Shown here: piece by piece, positions 35,180 to 43,300 of the stretch
How positions within the stretch are numbered: the first letter of the stretch is position 1
How the letters are laid out: every line of letters starts with the position of its first letter
IMG/VR virus record: IMGVR_UViG_3300017963_005353
Coordinates: 19,526-83,525 of that record
Source of the DNA: a virus
Length of the DNA stretch: 64,000 nucleotides
Strand: one strand, 5' to 3'
Notes under the pieces: model-generated
The model's database searches: none
Told to the model about the DNA's origin: nothing
Seen by the model: only the letters and a program-made list of their open reading frames with translations
Position numbers and translations under genes: made by a program

Positions 35180-36192
35180 AGTTTTCTTACCAGTTCTCTG
35201 ATCTTCTCTTTGCCGCCATCCTTGACCCTATCGATTTCCCGTTTGAAAGCGCTGACGACACTTCCTTTTTCTTGCATGGCCCTGGCAATCCGAATATCAA
35301 TGCTGTCGTTGCAAACGATATCGATGTAGGTCACAGGCCGATCTTGTCCAATGCGGTGACAGCGATCCTCCGCCTGCAACCGCTCAGAATATTTAAAGCT
35401 ATTGCTGTAAAAAATCACATGGTTGGCCTCATTAAGCGTGAGACCATGCCCCCCGCTGGATTGAGTGGCGACCAGGAATCGCGCACCATCTCTGAACCGT
35501 GCAATCTCAGCGTTGCGCTCTTGTTCACCGAGGCCGCCATGAAATTGGGCGACTGCACCTCGGCCATATTCATCTGCCAGCGCCGCAACGATTTGGCAGA
35601 TACTATAACGGTATTTGCTCCAAACAATGATCTTTTCGCTCGCAGGAATATTGGCGACAATGTTCAACAAAACGTCGATCCGTTCGTGACCGCCAAATTC
35701 TAGAAGCTCAAATTGCGGTTCCCGAGACCTGTTTCTGGAAAAGGGGCTGTCCAACCGCCGATTCCAGAATCCACACGTGATCTGTTGCAGGGCGTTGAAC
35801 AGCCTGAAGATCACATAGCTGTCCAGGCCATCACTGTCTGGTATATCCATGAGCAACTCCCACTTGGCCCGTTCGTAATTCTCTCTCTGCTCATCGGTCA
35901 TGGAAAAATAGCGGGCGTCGTAGAGCTTTGGCGGCAAGTCCAGGCACTCATCTTTCGTTATTTGATACACGTATGGGCCTATCTTCGCCGCCAGCCAGCC
36001 CGTGTTGTGTGCTCGGACGATCAGGCCGGGATATTTCTCACTGTATTCCAGGTGATTGTGGGCAAATGAGTAGAACGAATTATAACCTAAAATCTTTGGG
36101 GACAAAAAGCGCATTTGGGCATAGAGATCGACAACGCCTTGAGTTAAGGGGGTCCCGGTCAGGATGGCCCGATACCGCGCTCGTTGAGCCAT
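35176..36192 (-). CDS. SNF2-type helicase, C-terminal part (frame-broken)
   Basis: As written begins at ATG 36192 (MAQRARYRAILTGTP), but the frame is open up to 36315 and codes for the Walker B region FVIVDESSYIKGHNAKRT upstream of this ATG. Motif III LTGTP, motif V SSGGHGLTLNEANHVIF and motif VI AEDRCHRIGQ identify the C-terminal RecA lobe of SNF2 ATPases. It is the continuation of the 36266-36901 frame after a +1 shift near 36301. Either the gene is broken, the sequence has an indel error, or frameshifting makes the full protein. Confidence 0.85.
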   Translation of the reverse strand: MAQRARYRAILTGTPLTQGVVDLYAQMRFLSPKILGYNSFYSFAHNHLEYSEKYPGLIVRAHNTGWLAAKIGPYVYQITKDECLDLPPKLYDARYFSMTDEQRENYERAKWELLMDIPDSDGLDSYVIFRLFNALQQITCGFWNRRLDSPFSRNRSREPQFELLEFGGHERIDVLLNIVANIPASEKIIVWSKYRYSICQIVAALADEYGRGAVAQFHGGLGEQERNAEIARFRDGARFLVATQSSGGHGLTLNEANHVIFYSNSFKYSERLQAEDRCHRIGQDRPVTYIDIVCNDSIDIRIARAMQEKGSVVSAFKREIDRVKDGGKEKIRELVRKL

Positions 36193-36265
36193 GTAGGTAA
36201 TACGCTTGGTGCGCTTGGCATTATGGCCCTTGATGTAGCTCGATTCGTCTACAATAACGAATGAG

Positions 36266-36901
36266 TCAGGGCCAATGATTTGATTGGTTTGCCAATACCA
36301 TTCTGTCGCTTGAGCTCATCGATTCTATGCCCACGATGTACCAACGAGTCGTGGGCTCATACAATGGCATCTTGCCGTCGAGGATGGCGATCGCACTGTC
36401 TGGTGTGTCAGTATGTTTCTGTATCTCATAGCGTATGGTCTCTTTGAGCGAAACGGGACAGAACCACACCACATTGCTAATGCGGCCCCGGCGCAGATGG
36501 GCCAATTCGATGGCGACGCGCGTCTTGCCTGTCCCCATCTCCATGAACAGGCCACAAACCCGCAGGCCAAGCAGCTTGTCCACGGCCCGCTGTTGGAAAT
36601 CATAGAGGCTCGTCTTTAAGTTCATCATGTTTTCAATGTCTGGGTTCGCAAATTCTACGCAATATCCGCCCTCAATCAAGGTGTGCCCGGTTTCCGCACA
36701 TCGATGCGCTGGATCTCCAGCCAATTTACCGATCTTTCTCTGCCAGCGCTTATTGGAGTGGCTCCAATAAAATCCGAGCCCCTTGATTAGAGTGCGGAAA
36801 TCGTCACGATATTCGGGGAATCTGACAAAGACGGTTTCCTCGGCTATTGACAGCATCGCTACCGTTTTTGTCTTTGGAGAGGGGGGCTTGATGATTGACA
36901 C
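36266..36901 (-). CDS. SNF2-type helicase, N-terminal part (frame-broken)
   Basis: 211 residues ending at a stop soon after IESMSSSDR. An N-terminal HARP-like or SF2 accessory region precedes a Q-like motif (LYDFQQRAVDKLL) and Walker A MEMGTGKTRVAIEL near residue 120. The frame fails before the Walker B box, which is found in another frame (see the C-terminal part). Together the two parts would give about 575 residues, a normal phage SNF2 helicase. First gene behind the 36.97-kb promoter. Confidence 0.8.
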   Translation of the reverse strand: MSIIKPPSPKTKTVAMLSIAEETVFVRFPEYRDDFRTLIKGLGFYWSHSNKRWQRKIGKLAGDPAHRCAETGHTLIEGGYCVEFANPDIENMMNLKTSLYDFQQRAVDKLLGLRVCGLFMEMGTGKTRVAIELAHLRRGRISNVVWFCPVSLKETIRYEIQKHTDTPDSAIAILDGKMPLYEPTTRWYIVGIESMSSSDRMVLANQSNHWP

Positions 36902-36954
36902 TTTATCTTCCTGTTCTCTTCTGTTCTGTCTATAAACCGTCCAAATTCACCATT

Positions 36955-36983
36955 ATTATACCACAACGTGTTGATTCTGTCAA
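36955..36983 (-). promoter_or_regulatory. Promoter of the helicase-IbrAB module
   Basis: Minus strand: TTGACA at 36983-36978, 17-bp spacer ending TGTGG, TATAAT at 36960-36955. Divergent to the 37000 promoter, with 16 bases between the two -35 boxes. Confidence 0.85.
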
Positions 36984-36999
36984 ATAAAACCGCCCTGAT

Positions 37000-37028
37000 T
37001 TGACACCATAGACTTGTTGTGGTATAAT
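37000..37028 (+). promoter_or_regulatory. Promoter of the plus-strand membrane-protein operon
   Basis: TTGACA at 37000-37005, 17-bp spacer ending TGTGG, TATAAT at 37023-37028, extended -10 TGG. Same family as its divergent neighbour. Confidence 0.85.
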
Positions 37029-37079
37029 AACGTTGTAACTTCTTGGGCGATCCAGCACGATTTCAAGCGAGGGAGTACC

Positions 37080-37283
37080 ATGCCAGACTATAAAAATGTC
37101 GCAATACCCTTAAGCCTACATAGACGGGTAGCAATTCTCACCGCGAGACTTGGTAGGACAATCGGCGGGAAAGGGGGCATTGCTGCGGAGCTTTTGGAAA
37201 ATTGGTTAGACGAGAACAGACAAGAGGAGAGACGAGATGCACCAACTATTGAGCGAGATCGAGGGGCTGCTGATCCTGACTAA
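37080..37283 (+). CDS. Small RHH-like putative regulator
   Basis: 67 residues from ATG 37080; earlier in-frame ATG 37014 lies in the promoter. GCGAGGGAG stretch upstream (37067-37075) acts as ribosome site. Strand-helix-helix pattern (YKNVAIPLSLHRRVAILTARL, split here; GGIAAELLENWLDE) suits the ribbon-helix-helix or Arc/CopG fold. Could autoregulate the operon. The C-terminus overlaps the next gene by 47 bases. Confidence 0.5.
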   Translation: MPDYKNVAIPLSLHRRVAILTARLGRTIGGKGGIAAELLENWLDENRQEERRDAPTIERDRGAADPD

Positions 37284-37563
37284 CATGCTTGTGGCTTTCA
37301 TTGGCGGCGTGCTGTTCCTCACGGGATGGCACATGACGGGAAAGCCCCGGTGCAGGGCCATGGCGATGGTGCAGGAGATGTCGCCGTTGCTGGCCCGGAT
37401 CGAGCGGGCCGTGCGGGAAGGCAACCAGGGCGTCACGGTATTGCGCGGGCGCGTTCTACCAAACGGTCGGGCGTACATGTCGCACGGGGAGACCTTCAGT
37501 CTCCCCAGGGGCGTCGTACTCGAACCGGGGCGCGAGGTCGTGTTGTCGGCGGGGGCGGTATGA
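37237..37563 (+). CDS. Single-span membrane protein
   Basis: 108 residues. Hydrophobic segment near 10-32 (LLILTNMLVAFIGGVLFLTGW), then a basic amphipathic helix and a beta-rich tail. AGAGGAGAG just upstream. No family. Ends overlapping the next start. Confidence 0.5.
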   Translation: MHQLLSEIEGLLILTNMLVAFIGGVLFLTGWHMTGKPRCRAMAMVQEMSPLLARIERAVREGNQGVTVLRGRVLPNGRAYMSHGETFSLPRGVVLEPGREVVLSAGAV

Positions 37564-38384
37564 TCCAAGACAGTCTTGAAAAGATGGGAAAGAGATTCGG
37601 GGAGTTGGCAAACTCCCTGTCGCAAAGAGCACCGCTGTTCGGCGTGTTCGCCTTTTCCGCGTGCTCGGTGCACGCCCTGGCGCACATGCTTTTGAAATAC
37701 GCCCGGCACGACACGCCCTTGTTTTGGGGTGCCAGCGCAATGATCGAATTGGCGACCGCGTGGTTGGCAACGCGCATCGTCGAGCAGGTGCGAGAGGCTA
37801 CCCGGTCAGTCGGTGGCCGGTATGGGACCACAAAGCAAAACCGGCGTTTCGCCATCTTCGCCCTAATCGTCTACTCTTCGCTGGCGGCACCGAGTTTTGC
37901 CACGAGCGTGGTCGCCAATTACATGGAGTTCAGCGACAACGGTCTCCTGGCGTTCCTGTTCCCGGTCCTGACCATTGCCTGTGCGGTAGGCGCGGCCATG
38001 CCGGGGATCATCAGCGCCCGCAAACAGAAGGAGAAAGCCGAAGAGGAACAGTCGAAACGGGACGATGCAGCGCAAAAAGCCGAAGAGGAACAGTCGAGGG
38101 CCGCAAAGGCCGCGCAAAAGGCCATACAAGAGGCCGAAGAAAGCGCGAAGAAACGCGAAAAAACAGCGCAAACGCTAGAAGATTTGGGACGAACGACCGA
38201 CTTCCTCCGCCAATTGGTCGCAGACCCGGCGCAAAGCCGCGCAGATTTGGCGCAAACGCTGGACGTCGCTCCGCAAACGGTCTCTTACCATCTGCAAAAG
38301 GCCGAAGAGGCGGGGCTCATTGACAGGAGCAATGGGGAGGTTAAGTTTGCTGATGGGGTAGTTGAATTGTTGGCAGCGAAATGA
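37560..38384 (+). CDS. Multi-span membrane protein with coiled coil and C-terminal winged helix
   Basis: 274 residues. Four hydrophobic segments in the first 160 residues (ACSVHALAHMLL, ASAMIELATAWLA, FAIFALIVYSSLAAP, LLAFLFPVLTIACAV). Then a long Ala/Glu/Lys coiled coil (residues ~165-215), then a winged-helix domain (SRADLAQTLDVAPQ, TVSYHLQKAEEAG). Layout suggests a membrane-tethered DNA-binding protein with a spacer rod. The SpdB/DUF2637 family of actinobacterial plasmids has a related layout, but the match is weak. Confidence 0.5.
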   Translation: MIQDSLEKMGKRFGELANSLSQRAPLFGVFAFSACSVHALAHMLLKYARHDTPLFWGASAMIELATAWLATRIVEQVREATRSVGGRYGTTKQNRRFAIFALIVYSSLAAPSFATSVVANYMEFSDNGLLAFLFPVLTIACAVGAAMPGIISARKQKEKAEEEQSKRDDAAQKAEEEQSRAAKAAQKAIQEAEESAKKREKTAQTLEDLGRTTDFLRQLVADPAQSRADLAQTLDVAPQTVSYHLQKAEEAGLIDRSNGEVKFADGVVELLAAK

Positions 38385-38899
38385 GCGAGCACAAGCGGGC
38401 AACGATCACAACCATCTTTTGCATCACAATTCTGGTCTTTTTGGTCGCATGGGACCAGCCGGAAGTGGATGCAATTGCCCTCGTCAATCTGGAGCGCGAG
38501 CAGCGCGGGTTACAACCGCTCCTGCTCAACGCATCCCTGATGCACGCCGCTGATGGCCATTCCCGGGACATGGCAACTAACGGCTTTCTCGGTCACACAG
38601 GCAGCGACGGGTCAACGCCTTGGGAACGGATGAGACGTGAGGGTTATACGGACTGGTTTGCCGCCGGCGAGGTGATTGTAGTAGCTGCGACAGCCAAGGC
38701 CGCGGTCTACCATCTCATGCAGGATCAGGCACACAGGGACATTCTGCTAAAGCCGGTGTTCAACGAAATGGGGGTTGGATACGTCCACGACCCCAACAGT
38801 CCCTATAGGCATTATTGGACCATGGACCTGGGCGGGCGCCATTTGTGTGAGAATTGTAACATCAAAACCTATTTACCAACAGTGAGGAAAAAGGGCTGA
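38381..38899 (+). CDS. CAP/SCP-domain secreted protein
   Basis: 172 residues. Signal/anchor near residues 8-24, then a CAP (PR-1/SCP) domain: LVNLEREQRGLQPL, HSRDMATNGFLGHTG, HRDILLKPVFNEMGVGYV, YWTMDLG. Bacterial CAP proteins are extracytoplasmic and their function is mostly unknown. C-terminal basic tail. In a phage this may act on the host envelope. Confidence 0.75.
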   Translation: MSEHKRATITTIFCITILVFLVAWDQPEVDAIALVNLEREQRGLQPLLLNASLMHAADGHSRDMATNGFLGHTGSDGSTPWERMRREGYTDWFAAGEVIVVAATAKAAVYHLMQDQAHRDILLKPVFNEMGVGYVHDPNSPYRHYWTMDLGGRHLCENCNIKTYLPTVRKKG

Positions 38900-38900
38900 C

Positions 38901-39971
38901 ATGTTTGGACAGGATAGCGGCGGCCAGAAAGGGGGCGGGGGATTCATGCCCTTTTTCTCCCCATGGTATTTCGTGGGGCGGATGCTCGGCGGCGGCCCGA
39001 CCGAAAAAGTAGATCACAATCCCGTCACGCAGATTCTTATCCCGGCCTTGCGTGCCCTGATGGGCGGGGCGGGGATCTGCATCATCATCGTGGGCTACAT
39101 CTCGGCGTCCTACGTCTGGCACGCCAATGTTGCGCTCACCGACCTGGGCAGGATGGCGTTGCCGGCGCTCGTGTTTGGGCTGCCTGCTATCATCGGGGCG
39201 GCAATCGGGCTGCTCAACCCGTCACCCGAGCGGTATTGGGGCTCCAGGCAAAGCATGTTCTTCCTGTTCGGCCTGGGCTCTGCCGGTCTGTGTTGGGCCT
39301 TTGGCGGGCTCGCTCTGAAAGATCCGCAGGGGATTCTCTTCTGGGAGGTCGTCAAGACAAGCTGTTTCATCGGCCTGGCGGTCGTGGGATTTCTCCTGGC
39401 GATCTGGGGCATTGTGGAACAGTTGATCGTCTACCAGATGACCGAGAGCCAGAAAGTGGGCTGGAGTGTTATCAAAGGGCGACTGGACGAAAAGATTCCC
39501 ACAGGTATTGCCCAGGAGGTCGAGGGCGAGCCGGTCATTCAGGAATGGCGTATCAGTGTCACCATGATACCCAAGAACGAGAACGGGACGAACGGCCGGC
39601 CCATCGGTCCCAAGCTCTTGCACTTTGACCCGGACATTGTGCGAGACGATGAGGTGGCATTTTGGGCGGCGTCGGTGCTCAAGGGGGCCGCCCTGTCATA
39701 TGCTGAGTGGGTGGACAAAGGGAAATTCGGGAGAAGGCAGTATGATCACATCTGGGAGGTGCTGGCGGAGAAGCGATACGCTGCCAAGCGCGGGTCTGCC
39801 CGCAACGCCCGGTGGTATCTCACCGATGAGGGCAAGCGGGTGCTCGCCCTGTGGTTGACAGCTTTCGATGGATGGGACAGGGGAGAAACCGATACTGGAG
39901 ACCTGGAGCTTTCAGATGAGCAATTTGACTACGAAGGGGAATGGGAGCTTGACGAATACGACGCGCCCTAG
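38901..39971 (+). CDS. Multi-span membrane protein with C-terminal winged-helix-like domain
   Basis: 356 residues. Hydrophobic segments near residues 50-75, 85-105, 115-135 and 145-175. Cytoplasmic C-terminal half (from ~180) ends with a winged-helix-like stretch: FGRRQYDHIWEVL, GSARNARWYLTDEGKRVLALW. Second membrane protein with a possible DNA-binding end in this operon. Gap of only one base from the CAP gene. Function unknown. Confidence 0.5.
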   Translation: MFGQDSGGQKGGGGFMPFFSPWYFVGRMLGGGPTEKVDHNPVTQILIPALRALMGGAGICIIIVGYISASYVWHANVALTDLGRMALPALVFGLPAIIGAAIGLLNPSPERYWGSRQSMFFLFGLGSAGLCWAFGGLALKDPQGILFWEVVKTSCFIGLAVVGFLLAIWGIVEQLIVYQMTESQKVGWSVIKGRLDEKIPTGIAQEVEGEPVIQEWRISVTMIPKNENGTNGRPIGPKLLHFDPDIVRDDEVAFWAASVLKGAALSYAEWVDKGKFGRRQYDHIWEVLAEKRYAAKRGSARNARWYLTDEGKRVLALWLTAFDGWDRGETDTGDLELSDEQFDYEGEWELDEYDAP

Positions 39972-40012
39972 TCCTGACCGACTAGGACAGGGCCCTGAGT
40001 TCGACATAACTT

Positions 40013-40037
40013 ATGTGTGTATGTATATGTGTGTGTG
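40013..40037. repeat. TG/TA-rich simple sequence
   Basis: Short alternating TG-TATG-TG run in the 120-base gap between two membrane genes. Possibly a weak -10 or Z-DNA-prone tract; no convincing promoter found. Confidence 0.4.
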
Positions 40038-40091
40038 AACTGTCGGCCTCTACATAGGTATGTAAGGCCAGAGAGTAGGGGAGAGGTTGCA

Positions 40092-40589
40092 ATGAGACAG
40101 ACAGCAACAGCACAAGCCCAACCGCAAGAGCAGTTGACCGGTGTACAGCCCCTGCCCGGCGGCCAGGGGTATCTCGATTTTCAACGCCAGGAATGGAAGT
40201 GCCCTGGATGTGGCATGGTCAACAGCATGGAAGTCTACACCTGCCCAGGGTGTGGCGTGTCTGCCCTGGACATACTGGAGAGGCTCAACAAGCCACAAGG
40301 CAAACTGAGCAGGAAACGGGCCGGGCGACCTATCGGCCTCAAGGCCGGGTTCAAGTTTGTCATCGGCGCGGCGTGGCTGGTCGCACTCATTGTCACGGCC
40401 TATCTATTGCTGGCGCTCTCGCCGGTCATCATCTACCTGGCACCGGCGTTCCTGGTGCTGACGGTGTTGGTGTGCATCATGTACCCAAGCAAGAGGAAGA
40501 AAAAGGCGGCCGCCAAGGATTTGCAGGAGAAGCTCAGCCAGGGATTGATCGAATTGGCGGCACTGATTGAAGAGCAAGCAGGACTATAG
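40092..40589 (+). CDS. Zinc-ribbon membrane protein
   Basis: 165 residues from ATG 40092 (GGGGAGAGG upstream). WKCPGCGMVNSMEVYTCPGCG near residue 40-60 is a two-CxxC zinc ribbon, followed by two membrane segments (VIGAAWLVALIVTAYLLLAL; IIYLAPAFLVLTVLVCIM) and a basic tail. Role unknown. Confidence 0.55.
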   Translation: MRQTATAQAQPQEQLTGVQPLPGGQGYLDFQRQEWKCPGCGMVNSMEVYTCPGCGVSALDILERLNKPQGKLSRKRAGRPIGLKAGFKFVIGAAWLVALIVTAYLLLALSPVIIYLAPAFLVLTVLVCIMYPSKRKKKAAAKDLQEKLSQGLIELAALIEEQAGL

Positions 40590-40608
40590 CGAAAGGAGAG
40601 ACGAGAAC

Positions 40609-40920
40609 ATGGAACTTTATCAAGTGGTCATTGTCGGATTGGTTGGACTGCTGTTGACACTCATGCTCCTGGAGAATGAGCGCGTCAACAAGATTGTTTG
40701 GGATGACCTGATAGAGACGGGCTATCACATCGAATCGGTACTCCACCCAAGCCGCTGGAAATTTCTACCGGCAGATCAGGTCACAATGCTCGAGCTGCCA
40801 GCGGGCGATGGGTTTCCGGCTTGTCGGTGGGGTGTCTCGAAACCCGATCCAAACGCCCGGTGGGCCATAAGCTCAGAGCCTTACGACATTGATAGCCCGT
40901 ATTATGGGCATAGAAACTAG
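40609..40920 (+). CDS. Single-span small membrane protein
   Basis: 103 residues from ATG 40609 (AAAGGAG upstream). One membrane segment at residues 5-22, remainder soluble and beta-rich. No family. Confidence 0.5.
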   Translation: MELYQVVIVGLVGLLLTLMLLENERVNKIVWDDLIETGYHIESVLHPSRWKFLPADQVTMLELPAGDGFPACRWGVSKPDPNARWAISSEPYDIDSPYYGHRN

Positions 40921-40930
40921 GAGGGAAACC

Positions 40931-41266
40931 ATGAAAAAGTTGATTGTGGTACTATCGGTGGTATCACTGTTGCTCCTGTCCGGCTGTCAGGACATCGCAG
41001 CGGCTCTGACCGAGCGGCAACGCTTGGAGATGGAGACGGCACGCCAGGAGGCAGCCGCAGCCCAGGCGCGGGCTTTGGAGGCTCAAGCCAGGGCCGATCA
41101 GGTCAAAAACGAATGGGACGGCCGGGCGTTCTTTGTGGGGGTCCTGAGCACAGCGGGGATGCCCTACTATTTCGGCTCCCTGTGTTTTCTCGCCGGCCTG
41201 TTCATGTTTGTGGCGATCGCGTTCCCAGAGGTCTTTAGGCGGGGGAGGGAGCAAGATGCAAGGTAG
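40931..41266 (+). CDS. Lipoprotein with coiled coil and membrane segment
   Basis: 111 residues from ATG 40931 (AGGAGGG upstream). Signal peptide with lipobox LLSGC at residues ~16-20, then a short Glu/Ala/Gln coiled coil and a membrane helix near the end (LCFLAGLFMFVAIAF). It has the layout of Rz1-like or envelope-spanning accessory proteins, but no spanin partner is seen. The upstream in-frame ATG at 40889 would bury the signal. Confidence 0.6.
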   Translation: MKKLIVVLSVVSLLLLSGCQDIAAALTERQRLEMETARQEAAAAQARALEAQARADQVKNEWDGRAFFVGVLSTAGMPYYFGSLCFLAGLFMFVAIAFPEVFRRGREQDAR

Positions 41267-41471
41267 AACCCTTTTGATTCTGGCTGCTTTGCTGCTGTTC
41301 GCTCCGCCCCTGTTGTTCACCTGCATCAGCCTGTTTTTGCTGTTCATGGTGCTGACCGAACCCTGGGGTTGGCTTGCCCTGTTCCTGCTCCTGGCGCTCC
41401 CCCTGGGGACATTGCTGGTGGGGCTCATCATTCGCTATGGGGGGACGATCAAATGGCCGGTTGGCAGGTAA
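41256..41471 (+). CDS. Two-span small membrane protein
   Basis: 71 residues from ATG 41256 (GGGGGAGGG upstream), nearly all hydrophobic, with two membrane segments. Overlaps both neighbours. Unknown. Confidence 0.5.
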   Translation: MQGRTLLILAALLLFAPPLLFTCISLFLLFMVLTEPWGWLALFLLLALPLGTLLVGLIIRYGGTIKWPVGR

Positions 41472-42013
41472 TTGAGGAGCGGGTTCTGGTTGATCAACCG
41501 CCCTGGCTCACGGTCAGGGAACAAGATATCAAGTTTCCCGGGGGCCAAATCCTACAAAACTACATTTTGCTCGACGAACGGGACGGCTGCCTGGTCTTTG
41601 CCGTCACCCAGGATGGGCGAGCTATCCTCCTGGAGCAATACCGCCACGGGCGGGGCACTCGTGAAGTGGGGCTCCCGTCAGGCTTTCTCGACGAGGGGGA
41701 AGATCCGCTCGCTGCGGCAAGGCGGGAGCTCATGGAAGAAACGGGCTATGCTGGTCACAATTGGACGTCTCTGGGGGCACTGTTCACCAACAGCAACAGG
41801 GGACGTCAATTGTTTCACTTTTTCTTGGCTCGAGATGTGAGGCTAGTCCAGGGACCAGAGCGCGAGGTCAGTGAGAGAGATATAACGATCAGCCTGATGC
41901 GCCTGGATGAACTCAAGGCGTACTTGGCACAATCCAACGGCGACATTGGCATGGCGGCCATGGCCGGGATTCTCCTGGGCTTGGCGGAACTAGAGAGGGA
42001 AAGGGAAAGATGA
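41453..42013 (+). CDS. Nudix hydrolase
   Basis: 186 residues from ATG 41453. The Nudix box G-x5-E-x7-RELxEETGY is complete (GFLDEGEDPLAAARRELMEE around residue 78). Overall pattern (LLEQYRHGRGTREVGLPSG) resembles ADP-ribose pyrophosphatases. Hydrolyses nucleoside diphosphate derivatives. In phages such enzymes may clear ADP-ribose-like signals or nucleotide sugars. Confidence 0.85.
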   Translation: MAGWQVIEERVLVDQPPWLTVREQDIKFPGGQILQNYILLDERDGCLVFAVTQDGRAILLEQYRHGRGTREVGLPSGFLDEGEDPLAAARRELMEETGYAGHNWTSLGALFTNSNRGRQLFHFFLARDVRLVQGPEREVSERDITISLMRLDELKAYLAQSNGDIGMAAMAGILLGLAELERERER

Positions 42014-42354
42014 ACGCTGGAAAACTATGGGCGGCGATCAAAGCGTTGCTCAAGATGGATCGCTGCGTCTTTTGTCGAAAACGAAGGCGCGATGGGGAAG
42101 AGCTCTCGTTTGTCCGGAGGTGGAACGCCTATTGGGGAAAGAGGCATCACTATCACGAAAGTTGCCTTCGTGACGTCGTGAGCGACCCAGAGGGCCACGG
42201 TCACAGGAAAGTTGATCTCGTGCTTGACATTTACAATTGTAAAAAGCATGAAGAGCAGCAGGAGAGGCTCAATGCCGAGTGGCAGGAGATGAAGCTTCGA
42301 CAGATCAGGGCCATTCGGGCTCGGACATCTCAAGATGGCAAAAAGCGACCTTGA
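42010..42354 (+). CDS. Small zinc-binding protein
   Basis: 114 residues. CVFCRKRRR and HHYHESCLRD give a CxxC and His/Cys set that likely binds zinc; the C-terminal half is a charged helix. ATGA overlap with the Nudix gene. Function not known. Confidence 0.5.
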   Translation: MNAGKLWAAIKALLKMDRCVFCRKRRRDGEELSFVRRWNAYWGKRHHYHESCLRDVVSDPEGHGHRKVDLVLDIYNCKKHEEQQERLNAEWQEMKLRQIRAIRARTSQDGKKRP

Positions 42355-42578
42355 GGCCAAACTGGCCAAACAGATCGCCAAGGCCGGCCTCCCGGCCGGC
42401 GTGAATGAAGCTCCCCAACCTGTGGCCGGGGAGCTCTCAGTGAAGGGGCCAAGGGCTGACTAGCTCCGACAAACACGGGTCCATCTTCCCCCATGAGCCC
42501 TGCCAGTTTTCTTACACGTTCTTGCTGGAGAGCATCAAAGGTCTCATTTGCATTGTCTCGGTCAGCTCGTCTTTTCAT
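42330..42578 (-). CDS. Possible 82-residue protein downstream of the helicase loader
   Basis: Starts with an ATGA overlap on the loader stop, which supports translation. First 40 residues look ordinary (DNANETFDALQQERVRKLAG); the rest is Arg/Pro-rich as in an antisense shadow. Region also holds two hairpins (42382-42397, 42409-42435) where the two operons converge. Confidence 0.35.
   Translation of the reverse strand: MKRRADRDNANETFDALQQERVRKLAGLMGEDGPVFVGASQPLAPSLRAPRPQVGELHSRRPGGRPWRSVWPVWPQGRFLPS
42335..42463 (+). CDS. Possible 42-residue ORF at the end of the plus-strand operon
   Basis: ATG 42335 overlaps the previous gene by 20 bases, TAG at 42461-42463. The peptide (SDLEAKLAKQIAKAGLP...) has protein-like helical composition. 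No clear ribosome site. It competes with the minus-strand 82-residue frame for the same DNA, so only one of the two is likely real. Confidence 0.3.
   Translation: MAKSDLEAKLAKQIAKAGLPAGVNEAPQPVAGELSVKGPRAD
42382..42435. other. Two hairpins between convergent operons
   Basis: GGCCGG (382-387) pairs with CCGGCC (392-397); AGCTCCCC (409-416) pairs with GGGGAGCT (428-435). No U-tract on either strand, so they are not canonical terminators, but their position between convergent operons fits transcript ends or mRNA protection. Confidence 0.4.
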
Positions 42579-43300
42579 CCGGTATACTCCTGGGCCTCGT
42601 TGAGCACCAGCACACTACCCCTGTGGCTGATACGAGACCTGATCCGATCCTCCAACTCACTGATGGGACAATTGCTGGTGAACAAAGTTGGCTTGTCCCG
42701 CTCCAACCTGTGATCCACGAGCAGGTACATTTGCTCGTCTGTCCAGGCGGTGCGCTTCTCCACGCCCAGGTCGTCCACGATCAGGATGGGCACCGCCTGG
42801 AGCTTTGCCATGAGCGTGTTGACGGTCTCGTCCTCCCGGTCGTAACAGCCGCGCAGCATCGCCAGGAGTTCGACTGCCTTGCAAAAGAGCACAATCTCGC
42901 CCTTGCCGATCAGGTAGTTTGCAGCAGCGGCGGCCAGGTGGGTTTTACCGTTGCCCTTTGTCGGAGAATGGATCGTGAGGAAACCCTGGGGCTCTTGCGC
43001 CCATGCCAGTGCCGCGTTGAAGGCTTTCGTGGCGTATTTCGTCTCAGGGCCGTTCGTGTCGAACGTGTCAAACGTGCAGGTGGTCAGCCGGCCGTGCAGG
43101 GCAGACAGTCGGGACATGGATTGCCCCTCCATTTCCCTGGCGCGAACGAGCCCACAGGGACACGCCCGGAGGCCCTCTTCGGTGTACAGGTAGCCCATGC
43201 CCAGGCAGCGGTCGCACACCTGGCCGGTGCCGTTGCAGCGGGGACAGGAGAGGTCGAGTTGTCCGAGTGCCTGGCAGCGGGGGCAGCGTGTTTGGGTCAT
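42575..43300 (-). CDS. DnaC/IstB-like helicase loader
   Basis: 241 residues. N-terminal zinc motifs (CPRCNGTGQVCDRCLGMG, DnaJ-like), then an AAA+ domain: Walker A SPTKGNGKTHL near residue 110, Walker B ILIVDDLG near 172, sensor FTSNCP near 207. Loads the replicative helicase. Lies at the end of the replication operon, in the same order (initiator, then loader) as lambda O-P, though four genes separate them. Confidence 0.85.
   Translation of the reverse strand: MTQTRCPRCQALGQLDLSCPRCNGTGQVCDRCLGMGYLYTEEGLRACPCGLVRAREMEGQSMSRLSALHGRLTTCTFDTFDTNGPETKYATKAFNAALAWAQEPQGFLTIHSPTKGNGKTHLAAAAANYLIGKGEIVLFCKAVELLAMLRGCYDREDETVNTLMAKLQAVPILIVDDLGVEKRTAWTDEQMYLLVDHRLERDKPTLFTSNCPISELEDRIRSRISHRGSVLVLNEAQEYTG

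Noticed and set aside
37326-37559. N-terminal extension of the 37560 membrane protein
   Set aside because: It is the other-frame reading of the 37237 gene; ATG 37560 overlaps that stop in the usual way.
40011-40040. TG-rich tract as a promoter
   Set aside because: No acceptable -35 at a normal distance; kept only as simple sequence.
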